64,000 bases of DNA from Arenibacter latericius DSM 15913 (GTDB lineage: Bacteria > Bacteroidota > Bacteroidia > Flavobacteriales > Flavobacteriaceae): the NCBI RefSeq assembly GCF_000424985.1, contig NZ_AUKX01000003.1, positions 62,001 to 126,000 on the forward strand. The letters run 5' to 3'. The translations under genes were made by a program, and so were the position numbers. Shown in pieces: positions 1 to 7,656 of this stretch. Numbering within the stretch: position 1 is the stretch's first letter; each line of letters starts with the position of its first letter. Under the pieces are notes generated by a model, which saw only the letters and a list, made by a program, of their open reading frames with translations, was not told the origin of the DNA and did no database searches.

Positions 1-1
1 A

Positions 2-1327
2 TCTTCAGTTAATACCGCGTTTTATTTAGATTATGAGAACAGGTTAAATGATAAGGGGGCACATCTCTCTTTAAATACTCACTATACTTATTACAATTAC
101 GATAAAAATCAGGAGTTAGAAACTGATTATTACGATGAAACGAAAACAATTGTAAATGAAAATGCTTTTAGTACTATAAATCTACAACGTACAGATTTGT
201 ATAGTATACAGGCAGATTATAGTACCCCATTGGGAGAAAGCTTCAATTTGGAATCGGGCTTTAAATATGCGCTTACGAGTTCTAAAAGTGATATTTCACA
301 ACAAGGATTTAATCGGGAACAACCAGGAATTGACCCTACGGAATATGGGCAGTTTTTATATGATGAAAATATATATGCTGCCTATGCTAGTGTAGATACT
401 AAATGGGAGAATTGGTCTTTTAAATCGGGTTTAAGGGCAGAATTAACTAAAACTAAGGGCGATTTTAGCCTGGATAATAATGATATAGGGAAAGATTATT
501 TAGAACTGTTCCCTACTATTTACTTTCAATATACGCCTAATGAAAAGCATCAATTGGGGCTAAATTTTAAAAGAAGTATTATTAGGCCTAATTTTAGTTC
601 AATTAATCCTTTTCAGATTTTTCAGAGTAGTAATTCGGTTGTAGAAGGGAATGTGAACTTGCGACCGTCCTTTAAAAATTCGGCTATATTTAGTTATACC
701 TATAATAAGGATTACACCTTTGAGTTGTTTTATCGATATCATAAAAATGCAATCAGCCTATTTACTTTTCAGGATAATGAGAGCAAATTATTACGCTTTG
801 TAACGGACAATTTAGATCGTGAAATGGCTTATGGTCTGGATTTCACCTACAGAAAGGAGATACTTAAATCGTGGGATACGTATTTGCTGTCTTCTTATTT
901 CTATGCTTCTGAGCGTTTTAACGATAGGAATACTGCTATAAGAATAGATAATAATTTATGGACGTTATTGGTACAGTTTAAAAACAACTTAACCTTTTTA
1001 GAAGATAAATCACTTTCGGCATCCTTAAACTTCACTTATGTTTCCCCTATTATTGTGGGGAATTCCAAGCAGAGGGAATATACCGATTGGGAAATTGCGC
1101 TAAAAAAGAATTTATGGGGTAAAAAAGCAACTATTAGCCTCACCCTAAGCGACGTATTTAATCAGTTTAAACTACATAATACCCGTAATTATGCAGATCA
1201 GTATAATATCTCATATTACAGACCAGACAGTCGTGCTTTTACCTTAGGCTTTAGGTATAATTTTGGAAATATGGGAATTAGGGACAATTACAAATACAAA
1301 GACATAGAAGAGAGGGATAGGTTATAA
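2..1327 (+). CDS. TonB-dependent receptor / outer-membrane beta-barrel protein, C-terminal part (5' truncated)
   Basis: The frame is open from the first bases of the window, so the start lies upstream; the TTG at 197 is an internal codon. The visible 441 residues are rich in alternating aromatic and polar residues, as in outer-membrane beta strands. They include a typical receptor stretch (NPF, then EGN, then LRPS) seen in the OMP_b-brl_3 / TonB receptor family. The chain ends in a strand with aromatic residues (FTLGFRYNFG) followed by a charged tail. Such proteins import ligands through the outer membrane using TonB energy; the plug and carboxypeptidase-like N-terminus would be outside the window. 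The substrate cannot be told. It is convergent with the MFS gene, with no clear terminator between them. Confidence 0.85.
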   Translation, partial: SSVNTAFYLDYENRLNDKGAHLSLNTHYTYYNYDKNQELETDYYDETKTIVNENAFSTINLQRTDLYSIQADYSTPLGESFNLESGFKYALTSSKSDISQQGFNREQPGIDPTEYGQFLYDENIYAAYASVDTKWENWSFKSGLRAELTKTKGDFSLDNNDIGKDYLELFPTIYFQYTPNEKHQLGLNFKRSIIRPNFSSINPFQIFQSSNSVVEGNVNLRPSFKNSAIFSYTYNKDYTFELFYRYHKNAISLFTFQDNESKLLRFVTDNLDREMAYGLDFTYRKEILKSWDTYLLSSYFYASERFNDRNTAIRIDNNLWTLLVQFKNNLTFLEDKSLSASLNFTYVSPIIVGNSKQREYTDWEIALKKNLWGKKATISLTLSDVFNQFKLHNTRNYADQYNISYYRPDSRAFTLGFRYNFGNMGIRDNYKYKDIEERDRL

Positions 1328-1381
1328 CATTTTATGGACTTAAAATAACGCTCCTAATTTCCCTTACTTTAATTACTTTCT

Positions 1382-2596
1382 TTATTGTGATATATAGCGA
1401 TTTTTTGCTGAGGTTAATCCTACTACTAATAATACTATAGCAGAGGTCACTAGTAAGGCCAATGGTACGTACCAATTACCTGAAAGACTAAAGAGCGCAC
1501 CAAATACAGGAGGGCCACATGCAGCAATAATATAGCCAACAGTTTGCGACATACCGGATAACTCTGCGGATTCTGTGGTGGTCTTGGTTCGTAATACCAT
1601 AAACATCATAGCGAGAGTAAAGGCTAAACCTAGGGAAATTCCAATACTGATTACTGAAGGGATAACAAAACAAGTTCCTCCAAAAATAATACCGGCTAAT
1701 CCTAAGACTAGTAAAATAAAGGTGACCCAAACCAATGTAATTTGGTCTTTCATTTTGGCTGCTAGGATAGGGCCAATAAGCATAATAGGTAGTTGGGCCA
1801 TTTGTATAAAAGAGAGCATCCACCCAGATCGATCTGCAGACATCCCCCAACTTTGTAAAATTGTGGGTAGCCATGCAGCTAAGCAATAGAATAATAGAGA
1901 CTGAAGTCCCATAAATATGGCAATATTCCATGCCAAGGTAGATTTCCAAATGCCTTTAGAGGAGGTCCGTTTACTTTGTGCAGTAACTACGGGAGATTTT
2001 TTAACCTGAGGATACCAAATAAATAAAGATATAATGGCTAATATTCCCCATATACCTATGGATCCTTGCCATCCCATACCACTTGCTTGCCCAATACGAA
2101 TACTAAAACCAGCAGCTAAGGCCGAGGTTAAATTCATAGATACCAAGTACATCCCAGTAACGATACCCACTTTGTTGGGAAACATTTTTTTAATGTAGGC
2201 AGGCATTAATACGTTTCCTACAGTAATGGCAGCACCAATAAGGGCGGCTCCAATAAAGAGTAAAGGAACATTACCAACCGAACGGGTAAATAATCCTAGG
2301 GCTAAAACTAATAAAGAATAAAGAAGTAATCTCTCTAATCCTGTTTTTCTAGCTACCCTAGGGGCAAAGGCCGATAATAGGGCAAAAGAAATTAAAGGTA
2401 TAGCAGTAAGAAGGCCTACAAAGGCAGGCGAAAGGCTTAAGGAATCTGATATTTCATTAATTACAGGACCAACCGAAGTGATAGGTGCCCGTAAATTGGC
2501 AGCGATAAATAGGATGCCTAGTAAAATTAAAACGAGTTCTAGATTTAATCTATCACCCCATTTATTAGCTGATCTAGCCTTGGTTTCCCCTTTCAT
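1382..2596 (-). CDS. CynX/NimT-family MFS transporter
   Basis: This 404-residue protein has about twelve hydrophobic segments. The first carries FIAANLRAPITSVGP, a hallmark of the CynX/NimT (cyanate/2-nitroimidazole transporter-like) branch of the major facilitator superfamily. A basic loop with RKTG follows TM2-3, as in MFS motif A. The length is usual for the family. Proteins of this branch move small organic anions or drugs; the substrate here is unknown. The ATG start is preceded by an AT-rich region. The gene stands alone, convergent with the receptor fragment and divergent from dusB across 271 nt. Confidence 0.85.
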   Translation of the reverse strand: MKGETKARSANKWGDRLNLELVLILLGILFIAANLRAPITSVGPVINEISDSLSLSPAFVGLLTAIPLISFALLSAFAPRVARKTGLERLLLYSLLVLALGLFTRSVGNVPLLFIGAALIGAAITVGNVLMPAYIKKMFPNKVGIVTGMYLVSMNLTSALAAGFSIRIGQASGMGWQGSIGIWGILAIISLFIWYPQVKKSPVVTAQSKRTSSKGIWKSTLAWNIAIFMGLQSLLFYCLAAWLPTILQSWGMSADRSGWMLSFIQMAQLPIMLIGPILAAKMKDQITLVWVTFILLVLGLAGIIFGGTCFVIPSVISIGISLGLAFTLAMMFMVLRTKTTTESAELSGMSQTVGYIIAACGPPVFGALFSLSGNWYVPLALLVTSAIVLLVVGLTSAKNRYISQ

Positions 2597-2832
2597 GGTC
2601 TAAATGATCATTATTTTTTAGATCCTGCAAAGGTACCCCTTATATATGCGCCTATAAGTTAATGCTTCCTTAAAGCAGTTTGTTATTTTACTATTTATTA
2701 GGACCAAGGCTAAAATATTTAATTGCTAACATCTTATCCCTCATCAGATCTGGCTACTATCCACAGTATCTGTTAATTGTCTCTGTTTGCTGATTTTCAG
2801 TCCCCTAGTGTTAGAGAAGCGTTTTTTTTCTG

Positions 2833-2840
2833 TAATTTTG
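2833..2840 (+). promoter_or_regulatory. Candidate -7 promoter box for dusB
   Basis: TAATTTTG matches the Bacteroidota -7 consensus TAnnTTTG and lies 27 nt before the TTG start of dusB. The -33 partner is weak: TTA at 2811-2813, 19 nt upstream, instead of TTG. Confidence 0.4.
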
Positions 2841-2867
2841 CAGTCCAAAATTTAATAGACAGTTATT

Positions 2868-3866
2868 TTGCCGAAAATAGGAGACATACAATTACCAGAT
2901 TTTCCTTTGTTGTTAGCACCAATGGAGGACGTTAGCGATCCCCCATTCCGTGCATTGTGCAAGGAACATGGTGCCGATGTGGTGTACACAGAATTCATCT
3001 CTTCGGAAGGACTTATTCGTGATGCTGCTAAAAGTGTGATGAAGTTAGATATCTATGAAAAGGAGCGTCCCGTTGGGATACAAATTTTTGGTGCTAACTT
3101 AGATTCCATGCTACAATCGGTAGAAATTGTAGAAAAGTCGGGTCCAGATATTATAGATATCAATTTTGGATGTCCTGTTAAAAAAGTGGTAAGTAAAGGC
3201 GCTGGAGCTGGTATTTTAAAGGATATAGATTTAATGGTTTCCTTAACCAAGGCCATGGTAGAGCATACCAAACTACCAATAACCGTAAAAACGCGTTTGG
3301 GTTGGGATCACGATTCAATAAAGATTGTTGAGGTTGCGGAAAGGTTACAAGATGTAGGCTGTAAAGCTATTTCCATTCACGGGCGAACTAGAGTCCAGAT
3401 GTATAAAGGAGAAGCCGATTGGGGCCCCATTGCGGAGGTAAAGAACAACCAAAGAATGCATATACCTGTTTTTGGTAATGGTGATGTGAATACCCCAGAA
3501 ATGGCCATGAAAATGAGGGACCAATATGGATTGGATGGTGCTATGATAGGTAGAGCTAGTATTGGATATCCTTGGTTTTTTAATGAAGTAAAACACTATT
3601 TTAAAACGGGAACGCACGCTGCACCTCCAACTATGGCAGAGCGTGTAGATGCTGCTAGGCGTCATTTACAAATGGCTATTGATTGGAAAGGTGAGCAGTT
3701 AGGAGTATTTGAAACCCGTAGGCATTACACCAATTATTTTAAGGGGATACCTAATTTTAAGGAATATCGAATGAAAATGGTGACCAGTGATCACTCAGAA
3801 GATGTTTTTGCTGCTTTTGATGAGGTTCTGGAAGTTTTCGGGGATTATGAATTTGCTACTCCATAG
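2868..3866 (+). CDS. dusB: tRNA-dihydrouridine synthase DusB
   Basis: This is an FMN-dependent enzyme that reduces uridines in the tRNA D-loop. The 332 residues form a TIM barrel opening with LLLAPMEDVSDPPFR. The catalytic cysteine is C102 in NFGCPVKKV. K140 lies in TVKTRLGW, SIHGRTR follows, and the phosphate-binding GNGDV and MIGRAS motifs come late, all in family order. Length is normal. The start is TTG: no in-frame ATG precedes the conserved region, and the product MPKIGDIQLPDF begins where family members usually begin. It ends 16 nt before the convergent permease gene. Confidence 0.95.
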   Translation: MPKIGDIQLPDFPLLLAPMEDVSDPPFRALCKEHGADVVYTEFISSEGLIRDAAKSVMKLDIYEKERPVGIQIFGANLDSMLQSVEIVEKSGPDIIDINFGCPVKKVVSKGAGAGILKDIDLMVSLTKAMVEHTKLPITVKTRLGWDHDSIKIVEVAERLQDVGCKAISIHGRTRVQMYKGEADWGPIAEVKNNQRMHIPVFGNGDVNTPEMAMKMRDQYGLDGAMIGRASIGYPWFFNEVKHYFKTGTHAAPPTMAERVDAARRHLQMAIDWKGEQLGVFETRRHYTNYFKGIPNFKEYRMKMVTSDHSEDVFAAFDEVLEVFGDYEFATP

Positions 3867-3882
3867 CCCTATTTAGCGGTTA

Positions 3883-5091
3883 TTATTGTGCTATTAGTTT
3901 CTTATTGATTCTGCTACTGGCGATCAATGAGGCAATGATTCCCAATACAAAGATAGTTCCAAGCACTACCAGTACATTCATAAAGTCGTACTCAACAGGA
4001 TAGGCAAGGGTTGGTGTAATTTTTAACCATCCCCACAGCAATTGAGAGGCAATTAATAAAGAACCTAGGAATACTCCAATTAGTCCGCCCATACCCGTTA
4101 CCAATAAGCCCTGAAAGAAGTATACTTGCCTTAATGATTTTATGGTAGCCCCCAAATTATATAGGGTTCTAGAGTTTTGTTGCTTGTCTAAAATCATCAT
4201 AATAATTGCTCCTACTACATTAAAAAGGGCAATTATAAGTACTAAAGTAAATATGAGATAGGTAGCCAAATTCTCCGTATTCAGCATTCGGTGCAAGGTA
4301 CTATTAAGTTCTATTCGGTCTTTTACAACTACTTTATTAGAGAATATAGCAGTGATTTTATTACGCAGCGCGGAAATATTGGCACTTTCTTGTAGCTTAA
4401 AATTGATGCCTGATAGTTGAGTACTATCTTTCTCTAGTAATGCTTGCACCATGGGAAGTTCGGCAAAAATATATTTCCTATCTAGTTCCTCTTCTATTTG
4501 ATAGATCCCACTAATCACCAAAGAGGCTTCGTTATAGGAATCCCTTAGCTGACGTTGACCTAATAATCCAGCGCCAGGTTTTGGTACACGAATTAGTAAA
4601 GGGTTTCTAAAATTGTTAATACTTAGCCCTAGAAGATTTGCAATCCCCTGTCCGGCAACGCCCTGGAGCGAATTAACTTCCCAATCTCCATAAAAGTAGG
4701 CACTACTGTCTATAGGAGTGGTTTTTAGGTAGGTAGCGTCTATTCCTTTAATATAGGCAATATGCGATTTATGATCATGGGTAAGATATACTTTCTCCTC
4801 TAATTCTTTGGAATAGGCAATTACTCCAGGAAGATCTTGTAAGGCCTTATTCTGTTCTTCTGAGATGTTGAAAAACTTTCCGGTTGCTGGTAAGGCTTTT
4901 AAGTCCGGATCTACCATATTGGTATAGGAAAGACTAAAAGTTTTTAGTCCAGCAAATCCCGATAAAACAATGAATAGGGCTGCCGAACCAATAACGATAA
5001 CCAAAAAGGTTATAAAATTGATAATATTCACCGCATTTTGGCTACTCTTAGAACGCAGATACCGCTTTGCGATGTATAAAGGGAAATTCAA
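3883..5091 (-). CDS. FtsX/LolC-E-like ABC transporter permease
   Basis: The 402-residue protein has one N-terminal TM segment (residues about 22-46), a large periplasmic domain and three C-terminal TM segments, the MacB_PCD-FtsX layout of LolC/LolE-type permeases. The N-terminus YIAKRYLRSK is typical of the lipoprotein-releasing family. These permeases work with a LolD-like ATPase, which is not present here, so the partner must lie elsewhere. The start reads TTG, two bases after the TAA of rbfA, which implies translational coupling. A role in lipoprotein transport is inferred from the family only. Confidence 0.85.
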   Translation of the reverse strand: MNFPLYIAKRYLRSKSSQNAVNIINFITFLVIVIGSAALFIVLSGFAGLKTFSLSYTNMVDPDLKALPATGKFFNISEEQNKALQDLPGVIAYSKELEEKVYLTHDHKSHIAYIKGIDATYLKTTPIDSSAYFYGDWEVNSLQGVAGQGIANLLGLSINNFRNPLLIRVPKPGAGLLGQRQLRDSYNEASLVISGIYQIEEELDRKYIFAELPMVQALLEKDSTQLSGINFKLQESANISALRNKITAIFSNKVVVKDRIELNSTLHRMLNTENLATYLIFTLVLIIALFNVVGAIIMMILDKQQNSRTLYNLGATIKSLRQVYFFQGLLVTGMGGLIGVFLGSLLIASQLLWGWLKITPTLAYPVEYDFMNVLVVLGTIFVLGIIASLIASSRINKKLIAQ

Positions 5092-5093
5092 TC

Positions 5094-5486
5094 TTAAGAC
5101 TTTTTCCTTTTCTCCAATAAATCGGGATTCTTAACCGGATTTTCTTCTCCTTTTAAGGACTTTTCAATACCATCTATATATTCTAGCGAATCGTCCAAAA
5201 AGAACAATAATTCTGGTACCCGTCTCAATTGATGTTTGGTACGCTGTGCTAGTTCATGCTTTATTATTGGTTGATTGGATTTCATTCCTTCCAACAATTC
5301 CTTGCCTTTATCGGCAGGAAAAATACTGACATATACTTTGGCAATAGAAAGGTCTGTGGTAACCGATACTTTGGATACTGAAATAAGGATGCCCTTTAAA
5401 CCTCCATCGGTAGCGGCACGCTGTAGAATATCAGCAATGTCCTTTTGAATAACGCCGGCTATTTTCTTTTGTCGTTGTGTTTCCAT
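5094..5486 (-). CDS. rbfA: Ribosome-binding factor A
   Basis: RbfA binds the 30S subunit during 16S rRNA 5'-end maturation. The 130-residue protein shows the family features: an N-terminal helix beginning METQRQKKIAG, a strand with ISVSKVSVTTDLS, AKVYVSIFP, and the conserved RRVPELLFFLDDSLEY near residues 88-103, followed by a short basic tail. Length is usual. It is the first gene of a two-gene minus-strand operon with the FtsX-like permease, and it diverges from mce across 289 nt. Confidence 0.93.
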   Translation of the reverse strand: METQRQKKIAGVIQKDIADILQRAATDGGLKGILISVSKVSVTTDLSIAKVYVSIFPADKGKELLEGMKSNQPIIKHELAQRTKHQLRRVPELLFFLDDSLEYIDGIEKSLKGEENPVKNPDLLEKRKKS

Positions 5487-5683
5487 ACTGCAAAAATACG
5501 ATATAAATAAATAGATTGGAATACTATATTTAGAATAGCTAGTGTTGTGGGGCTATGTTTTTATAATGCCAGATAGGTATGTTAAATAGTCTACAAAGCG
5601 TGGGACTGTATTATCTATTTAGATGCAGTTGTTTTAATAATACACGCGCTAAGGTAAGATCAGGATGTTAGAATGGAATATTG

Positions 5684-5691
5684 TATTTTTG
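5684..5691 (+). promoter_or_regulatory. Candidate -7 promoter box for mce
   Basis: TATTTTTG fits TAnnTTTG and lies 84 nt before the mce start. I see no good -33 TTG at the expected spacing, so support is weak. Confidence 0.3.
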
Positions 5692-5775
5692 TTAGAGGGA
5701 GAAAGAAACAACAGCTAAGTGCGATAAAGTACTTAGAGAGAGTGAACGGTATTAGTTAGCTAAATATAAAGAAAG

Positions 5776-6204
5776 ATGAAGAAAATTGAACATTTGGGAA
5801 TAGCTGTCCATAACTTGGAGGCTTCTAATATATTGTTCAAAAAGCTGTTGGGTGTTTCTCATTATAAGATAGAAGAAGTGGAATCTGAAGGGGTAAGAAC
5901 ATCATTCTTTAAATCGGGTCCCAATAAGATAGAATTACTTGAAGCGACGAATTCCGAGAGTCCCATTGCTAAGTTTTTGGAGAAAAAGGGGGAAGGAATC
6001 CACCATATAGCTTTTGCAGTAGATGATATAGAAGCAGAAATAACTCGATTAACAGAAGAGGGATTTACTGTGCTTAATAAAACGCCAAAAAAGGGAGCCG
6101 ATAACAAATTAGTAGCTTTTTTACATCCAAAAAGCACAAATGGAGTACTTATTGAGCTTTGTCAAGAAGCTCCCTCATCTCCCGAAGGGTGGGGGATGGA
6201 ATGA
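5776..6204 (+). CDS. mce: Methylmalonyl-CoA epimerase
   Basis: The enzyme interconverts (R)- and (S)-methylmalonyl-CoA in the propionate/succinate route. The 142-residue protein is a single VOC-fold unit with two beta-alpha-beta-beta-beta modules. Candidate metal ligands are H6 (KIEHLGIAV), E53 (KIELLE), H77 (GIHHIAF) and E126 (LIELC), as in known epimerases. Length and start match the family. It is transcribed away from rbfA and followed by the tRNA gene. A weak 6-bp stem (6213-6218 with 6229-6234) lies after the stop but lacks a strong T-run. Confidence 0.93.
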   Translation: MKKIEHLGIAVHNLEASNILFKKLLGVSHYKIEEVESEGVRTSFFKSGPNKIELLEATNSESPIAKFLEKKGEGIHHIAFAVDDIEAEITRLTEEGFTVLNKTPKKGADNKLVAFLHPKSTNGVLIELCQEAPSSPEGWGME

Positions 6205-6253
6205 TTTTAAGGATACTTTAATAAAAAAAAGTATTTAGTCTTTAAAGATTTTG

Positions 6254-6284
6254 TTGCAGTCTAGAAAAATAAATAGTAATATTG
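6254..6284 (+). promoter_or_regulatory. Promoter of the tRNA gene
   Basis: TTG at 6254-6256 (within TTTTGTTG), a 20-nt spacer, then TAATATTG at 6277-6284 fit the Bacteroidota -33/-7 pattern with one mismatch in the -7 box. It would start transcription about 65 nt before the tRNA, leaving a leader that contains small stems such as CCGC-AAATT-GCGG. Confidence 0.55.
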
Positions 6285-6356
6285 CATCCGCAAATTGCGG
6301 TTCCTTATCGGGCCATTAGGAGATCAGCATCCTAGTGGAGAAACAAGAAAGGAAAT

Positions 6357-6430
6357 GGTCCTATAACTCAGCTGGTTAGAGTATCTGACTCATAATCAGA
6401 AAGTCCCTGGTTCGAGCCCAGGTGGGACCA
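6357..6430 (+). tRNA. tRNA with CAU anticodon, probably tRNA-Ile2 (lysidine type)
   Basis: A 74-nt cloverleaf: a 7-bp acceptor stem (GGTCCTA with TGGGACC, one G-T pair), the D-arm AGCTGGTTAGA, the anticodon stem CTGA/TCAG around loop CTCATAA, and the T-arm CCTGG-TTCGAGC-CCAGG. Discriminator is A73 and CCA is not encoded. CAU can mean Met or, after C34 modification by TilS, Ile for AUA codons. The pairs C4-G69 and C5-G68 are TilS recognition elements in E. coli tRNA-Ile2 and are absent from E. coli elongator tRNA-Met, which favours Ile2. Presence of a tRNA is certain; the amino acid is inference. Confidence 0.93.
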
Positions 6431-6433
6431 CAG

Positions 6434-6461
6434 AAAACCCCCTAAATAAGGGGGTTTTTTT
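6434..6461 (+). terminator. Rho-independent terminator after the tRNA
   Basis: AAAACCCCCT and AGGGGGTTTT form a stem around a short AAAT loop, followed by a run of seven T, starting 4 nt after the tRNA. Confidence 0.9.
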
Positions 6462-6514
6462 GTTTATAGGAGTTACGTTTGGTTTGTAGTCTATTACCAA
6501 CCTTCAGATGAACA

Positions 6515-7297
6515 TTACTCAAAAGGAATAATTTTTACCCAATCGATATACATATAATCAATATCGAAATTACTCTTGCCTATCCACCACGGAAACCAGA
6601 TGCCTATAGAAAATTCGGCGGCATGTTCTGGGATATGTTCAAAGGATTGATGGATCAGCTTGTCGTCATAATACCATTCAATTCTAGGTTGTTCGGTTTC
6701 TGATTCGGCATACCAGTCAAATCGATAAAGGTGAAATTCACCATCAGTTTGGTCGCCTATATAAATGTCTTCAGTGTTTTGGTGTTCATCGGAAACTCCA
6801 CGCCAATTAGACAATAAGCCCCAATCTAAATTGGAATCCTCAGGTTTATAAGGATGTTGGTTACGACCAGGGAATTCAAAATCTATCTCGTGATTGTACT
6901 CCTCATTTTCATAATAATAGGTCCAGAAAGCAGATAAAGCTCCTGGTTGGGGACAGATCTTAGCCCTGACCTCATAGCTTCCGGAAGTAAATTTTTTCTT
7001 AGTACTAATGGCACCTCCTACTTTAGTATTTTGTCCATGGCCTTTAATATCCCCTTCGTAATAGTCTCCCAAAGCCCTAATTACAAGATTCCCATCCTGG
7101 ATAAACACATTTTCTGGTACAACCCCACCATGGGATCCTTTAGAGATATTTTCGCCCCATTTAAGATTAAGAATATTCCATTTGTCAGTATCTATTTCCG
7201 AGTCCTTAAAATCCTCAAAAAAAACTTGGGCACCTAAAGGCGAAGAAAGCTGACTTTGTAAAATGATCATACAAATGATGAAAAATGGTTTGGACAT
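6515..7297 (-). CDS. Glycoside hydrolase family 16, secreted
   Basis: The 260-residue protein has an N-terminal signal peptide (about residues 1-23, ending LGAQ) and a GH16 jelly-roll catalytic domain. The signature ExDxE is present as HEIDFE, with E137 as likely nucleophile, D139 and E141 as acid/base. Aromatic residues near the cleft (FWTYYYE, WYYDDK, GIWFPWW) fit sugar binding. GH16 enzymes cut beta-1,3/1,4-glucans or marine galactans such as agar, porphyran and carrageenan; the subfamily cannot be set by eye. It has no extra carbohydrate-binding or sorting domain. The divergent neighbour is a secreted esterase, so the two may act on one polysaccharide. Confidence 0.88.
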   Translation of the reverse strand: MSKPFFIICMIILQSQLSSPLGAQVFFEDFKDSEIDTDKWNILNLKWGENISKGSHGGVVPENVFIQDGNLVIRALGDYYEGDIKGHGQNTKVGGAISTKKKFTSGSYEVRAKICPQPGALSAFWTYYYENEEYNHEIDFEFPGRNQHPYKPEDSNLDWGLLSNWRGVSDEHQNTEDIYIGDQTDGEFHLYRFDWYAESETEQPRIEWYYDDKLIHQSFEHIPEHAAEFSIGIWFPWWIGKSNFDIDYMYIDWVKIIPFE

Positions 7298-7656
7298 TTA
7301 TTTAATTAATTGACTGTAAATATACCAAGTACTAAACGCTTTGGTGTTTCTTTTTTACCCCTTAAAAGTACATGCTTTTGTTGGAATGATAGTACAAAGC
7401 AGTATTTCCTCTCCGTTTATTTTATTAGAAGCGTTGTTTTAAAGTATCTGCAACCTACTTATAGCTAGTTATACGCTTTCCTTCCCTAAATTTTTACTTA
7501 TATTTATTGGTAATGAGATGGTTAGTAATTGTAATCTCGCTTCATAGGGATGCTTATGAGCAGTTTTGCATTATACCTATTTTTAAAGATTTCCCTTTAC
7601 AGTGAACTAGGAGGAGGTGATAAACAGATATCCAATTAACCAAAAACCACATTAAT
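7298..7656. other. Divergent intergenic region between GH16 and esterase genes
   Basis: This 359-nt AT-rich stretch must hold both promoters. I see no convincing -33/-7 pair, hairpin or small gene. A purine-rich GGAGGAGGTGA lies about 40 nt before the esterase start, too far to be a normal ribosome-binding site. Confidence 0.4.

Noticed and set aside
5044-5486. Missing LolD ATPase taken as a broken lipoprotein exporter
   Set aside because: In Bacteroidota the ATPase and permease genes are often separate, and both rbfA and the permease reading frames are intact.
6357-6461. tRNA gene as an integration (att) site
   Set aside because: No integrase, no repeat of the tRNA 3' end and no composition shift was noticed in the window.
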